Assembly (NCBI GenBank): GCA_003243275.1
Contig: QFQR01000002.1
Span: 248,001-312,000 of the forward strand
Source: Leifsonia xyli
GTDB taxonomy: Bacteria; Actinomycetota; Actinomycetes; Actinomycetales; Microbacteriaceae
Direction: 5' to 3'
DNA: 64,000 nt
This document shows, one piece after another, positions 63,525 to 64,000 of this stretch. Position 1 is the first letter of the stretch. Every line of letters starts with the position of its first letter. Made by a program: the position numbers and the translations under genes. Under the pieces are notes generated by a model. It was not told the origin of the DNA, did no database searches, and saw only the letters and a list, made by a program, of their open reading frames with translations.

Positions 63525-64000
63525 TTACCCGAACTTGCCGGAGACGTAGTCCTCGGTGGCCTTGATCGACGGGTTCGAGAACATCTTCGTCGTCTCGTCG
63601 TACTCGATGAGCTTGCCCGGCTTGCCGGTGCCTTCGATGTTGAAGAACGCCGTCTTGTCGGACACGCGCGAGGCCTGCTGCATGTTGTGGGTCACGATCA
63701 CGATCGTGTACTCCGACTTGAGCTCCTCGATGAGGTCCTCGATCGCGAGCGTCGAGATCGGGTCGAGGGCCGAGCACGGCTCGTCCATGAGGATCACCTC
63801 GGGCGAGACGGCGATGGTGCGCGCGATGCAGAGACGCTGCTGCTGACCACCCGAGAGGCCCGAGCCCGGCTTGTCGAGGCGGTCCTTCACCTCGTTCCAC
63901 AGGTTCGCGCCCTGGAGCGACTTCTCGACGAGCGCGTCGGCATCCGGCTTGGAGATCTTCTTGTCGTTGAGGCGCACCCCGGCGAGCACGTTCTCGCGGA
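63525..64000 (-). CDS. pstB: Phosphate ABC transporter ATP-binding protein, partial
   Basis: The C-terminal 158 residues are present; the start lies beyond the window. The signature [20 protein letters not shown], Walker [14 protein letters not shown], and switch [20 protein letters not shown] are those of PstB, ending EDYVSGKFG. It energises high-affinity phosphate import and fits with phoA at the other end of the window under phosphate control. Confidence 0.94.
   Translation of the reverse strand, partial: RENVLAGVRLNDKKISKPDADALVEKSLQGANLWNEVKDRLDKPGSGLSGGQQQRLCIARTIAVSPEVILMDEPCSALDPISTLAIEDLIEELKSEYTIVIVTHNMQQASRVSDKTAFFNIEGTGKPGKLIEYDETTKMFSNPSIKATEDYVSGKFG

Noticed and set aside
63193..63549. 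Small basic protein frames in the gap before pstB
   Set aside because: No ribosome site, frames overlap a structured segment, and amino-acid content looks like random GC-rich translation.

Overview
The window is very GC-rich, densely packed with short intergenic gaps and often uses GTG starts. The gene content (PhoA, SucCD, eukaryote-type NADP isocitrate dehydrogenase, NAD malate dehydrogenase, ATP-grasp and ROK sugar genes, LPXTG surface protein, ZTP riboswitch on glyA) and the many intergenic palindromes point to a high-GC actinobacterium, most likely Microbacteriaceae. No database search was run; every family name rests on motifs read in the translated sequence.

Layout. 1-6.1 kb: partial membrane protein, alkaline phosphatase, GDPD phosphodiesterase, UvrD/PcrA helicase. 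6.4-8.4 kb: sucC-sucD. 8.6-14.3 kb: class-C beta-lactamase-like hydrolase, membrane proteins, TAP-like lipoprotein hydrolase. 14.5-16.7 kb: purN-purH. 16.9-22.3 kb: purine permease and, divergently, a heterodimeric ABC exporter preceded by a leader-peptide/hairpin region. 22.3-26.8 kb: alkyltransferase-like protein, GNAT, icd, mdh, YdeI-like protein. 26.9-29.8 kb: a membrane flavin reductase, ApbE flavin transferase and FMN-binding lipoprotein. 30-38.6 kb: a complete N-acetylglucosamine locus (ROK regulator, ABC importer without its own ATPase, GH3 hexosaminidase, ROK kinase, nagB, nagA). 38.6-40.8 kb: LPXTG-anchored adhesin-like protein under a perfect CebR-type box. 40.9-47.2 kb: purU, MFS exporter, riboswitch-glyA-folD, Lrp regulator and alanine dehydrogenase. 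47.2-52.2 kb: galactose genes (galK, galT, DeoR regulator, two galM-like epimerases). 52.5-55.6 kb: VIT transporter, PrmC-like methyltransferase, YegP-like, TM2 and RNase H genes.

56.18-62.26 kb is a degraded integrative island in the 3' end of a tRNA-Lys gene. It is bounded by the intact tRNA and by a 52-bp, about 90% identical copy of its 3' half. It is visibly less GC-rich than its flanks. It carries an orphan polymorphic-toxin C-terminus with an overlapping pentapeptide-repeat immunity gene, broken XRE regulators, nonsense-interrupted genes, a VapBC pair, a second possible toxin tail with a lipoprotein, and the C-terminal stub of a large serine recombinase running into the tRNA. A WapI-like immunity gene lies just outside. 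The window ends with a conserved unknown gene and part of pstB.

The most striking unexplained structure is a set of intergenic long-arm palindromes with fixed dimensions. One is an 89-bp unit (18-53-18) present three times, another a 58-bp unit (21-16-21) present twice, and there are two single-copy ones. Together with a near-identical promoter motif in front of sucC and icd, the ZTP riboswitch, and the CebR box on a surface protein, these are the main items for follow-up.
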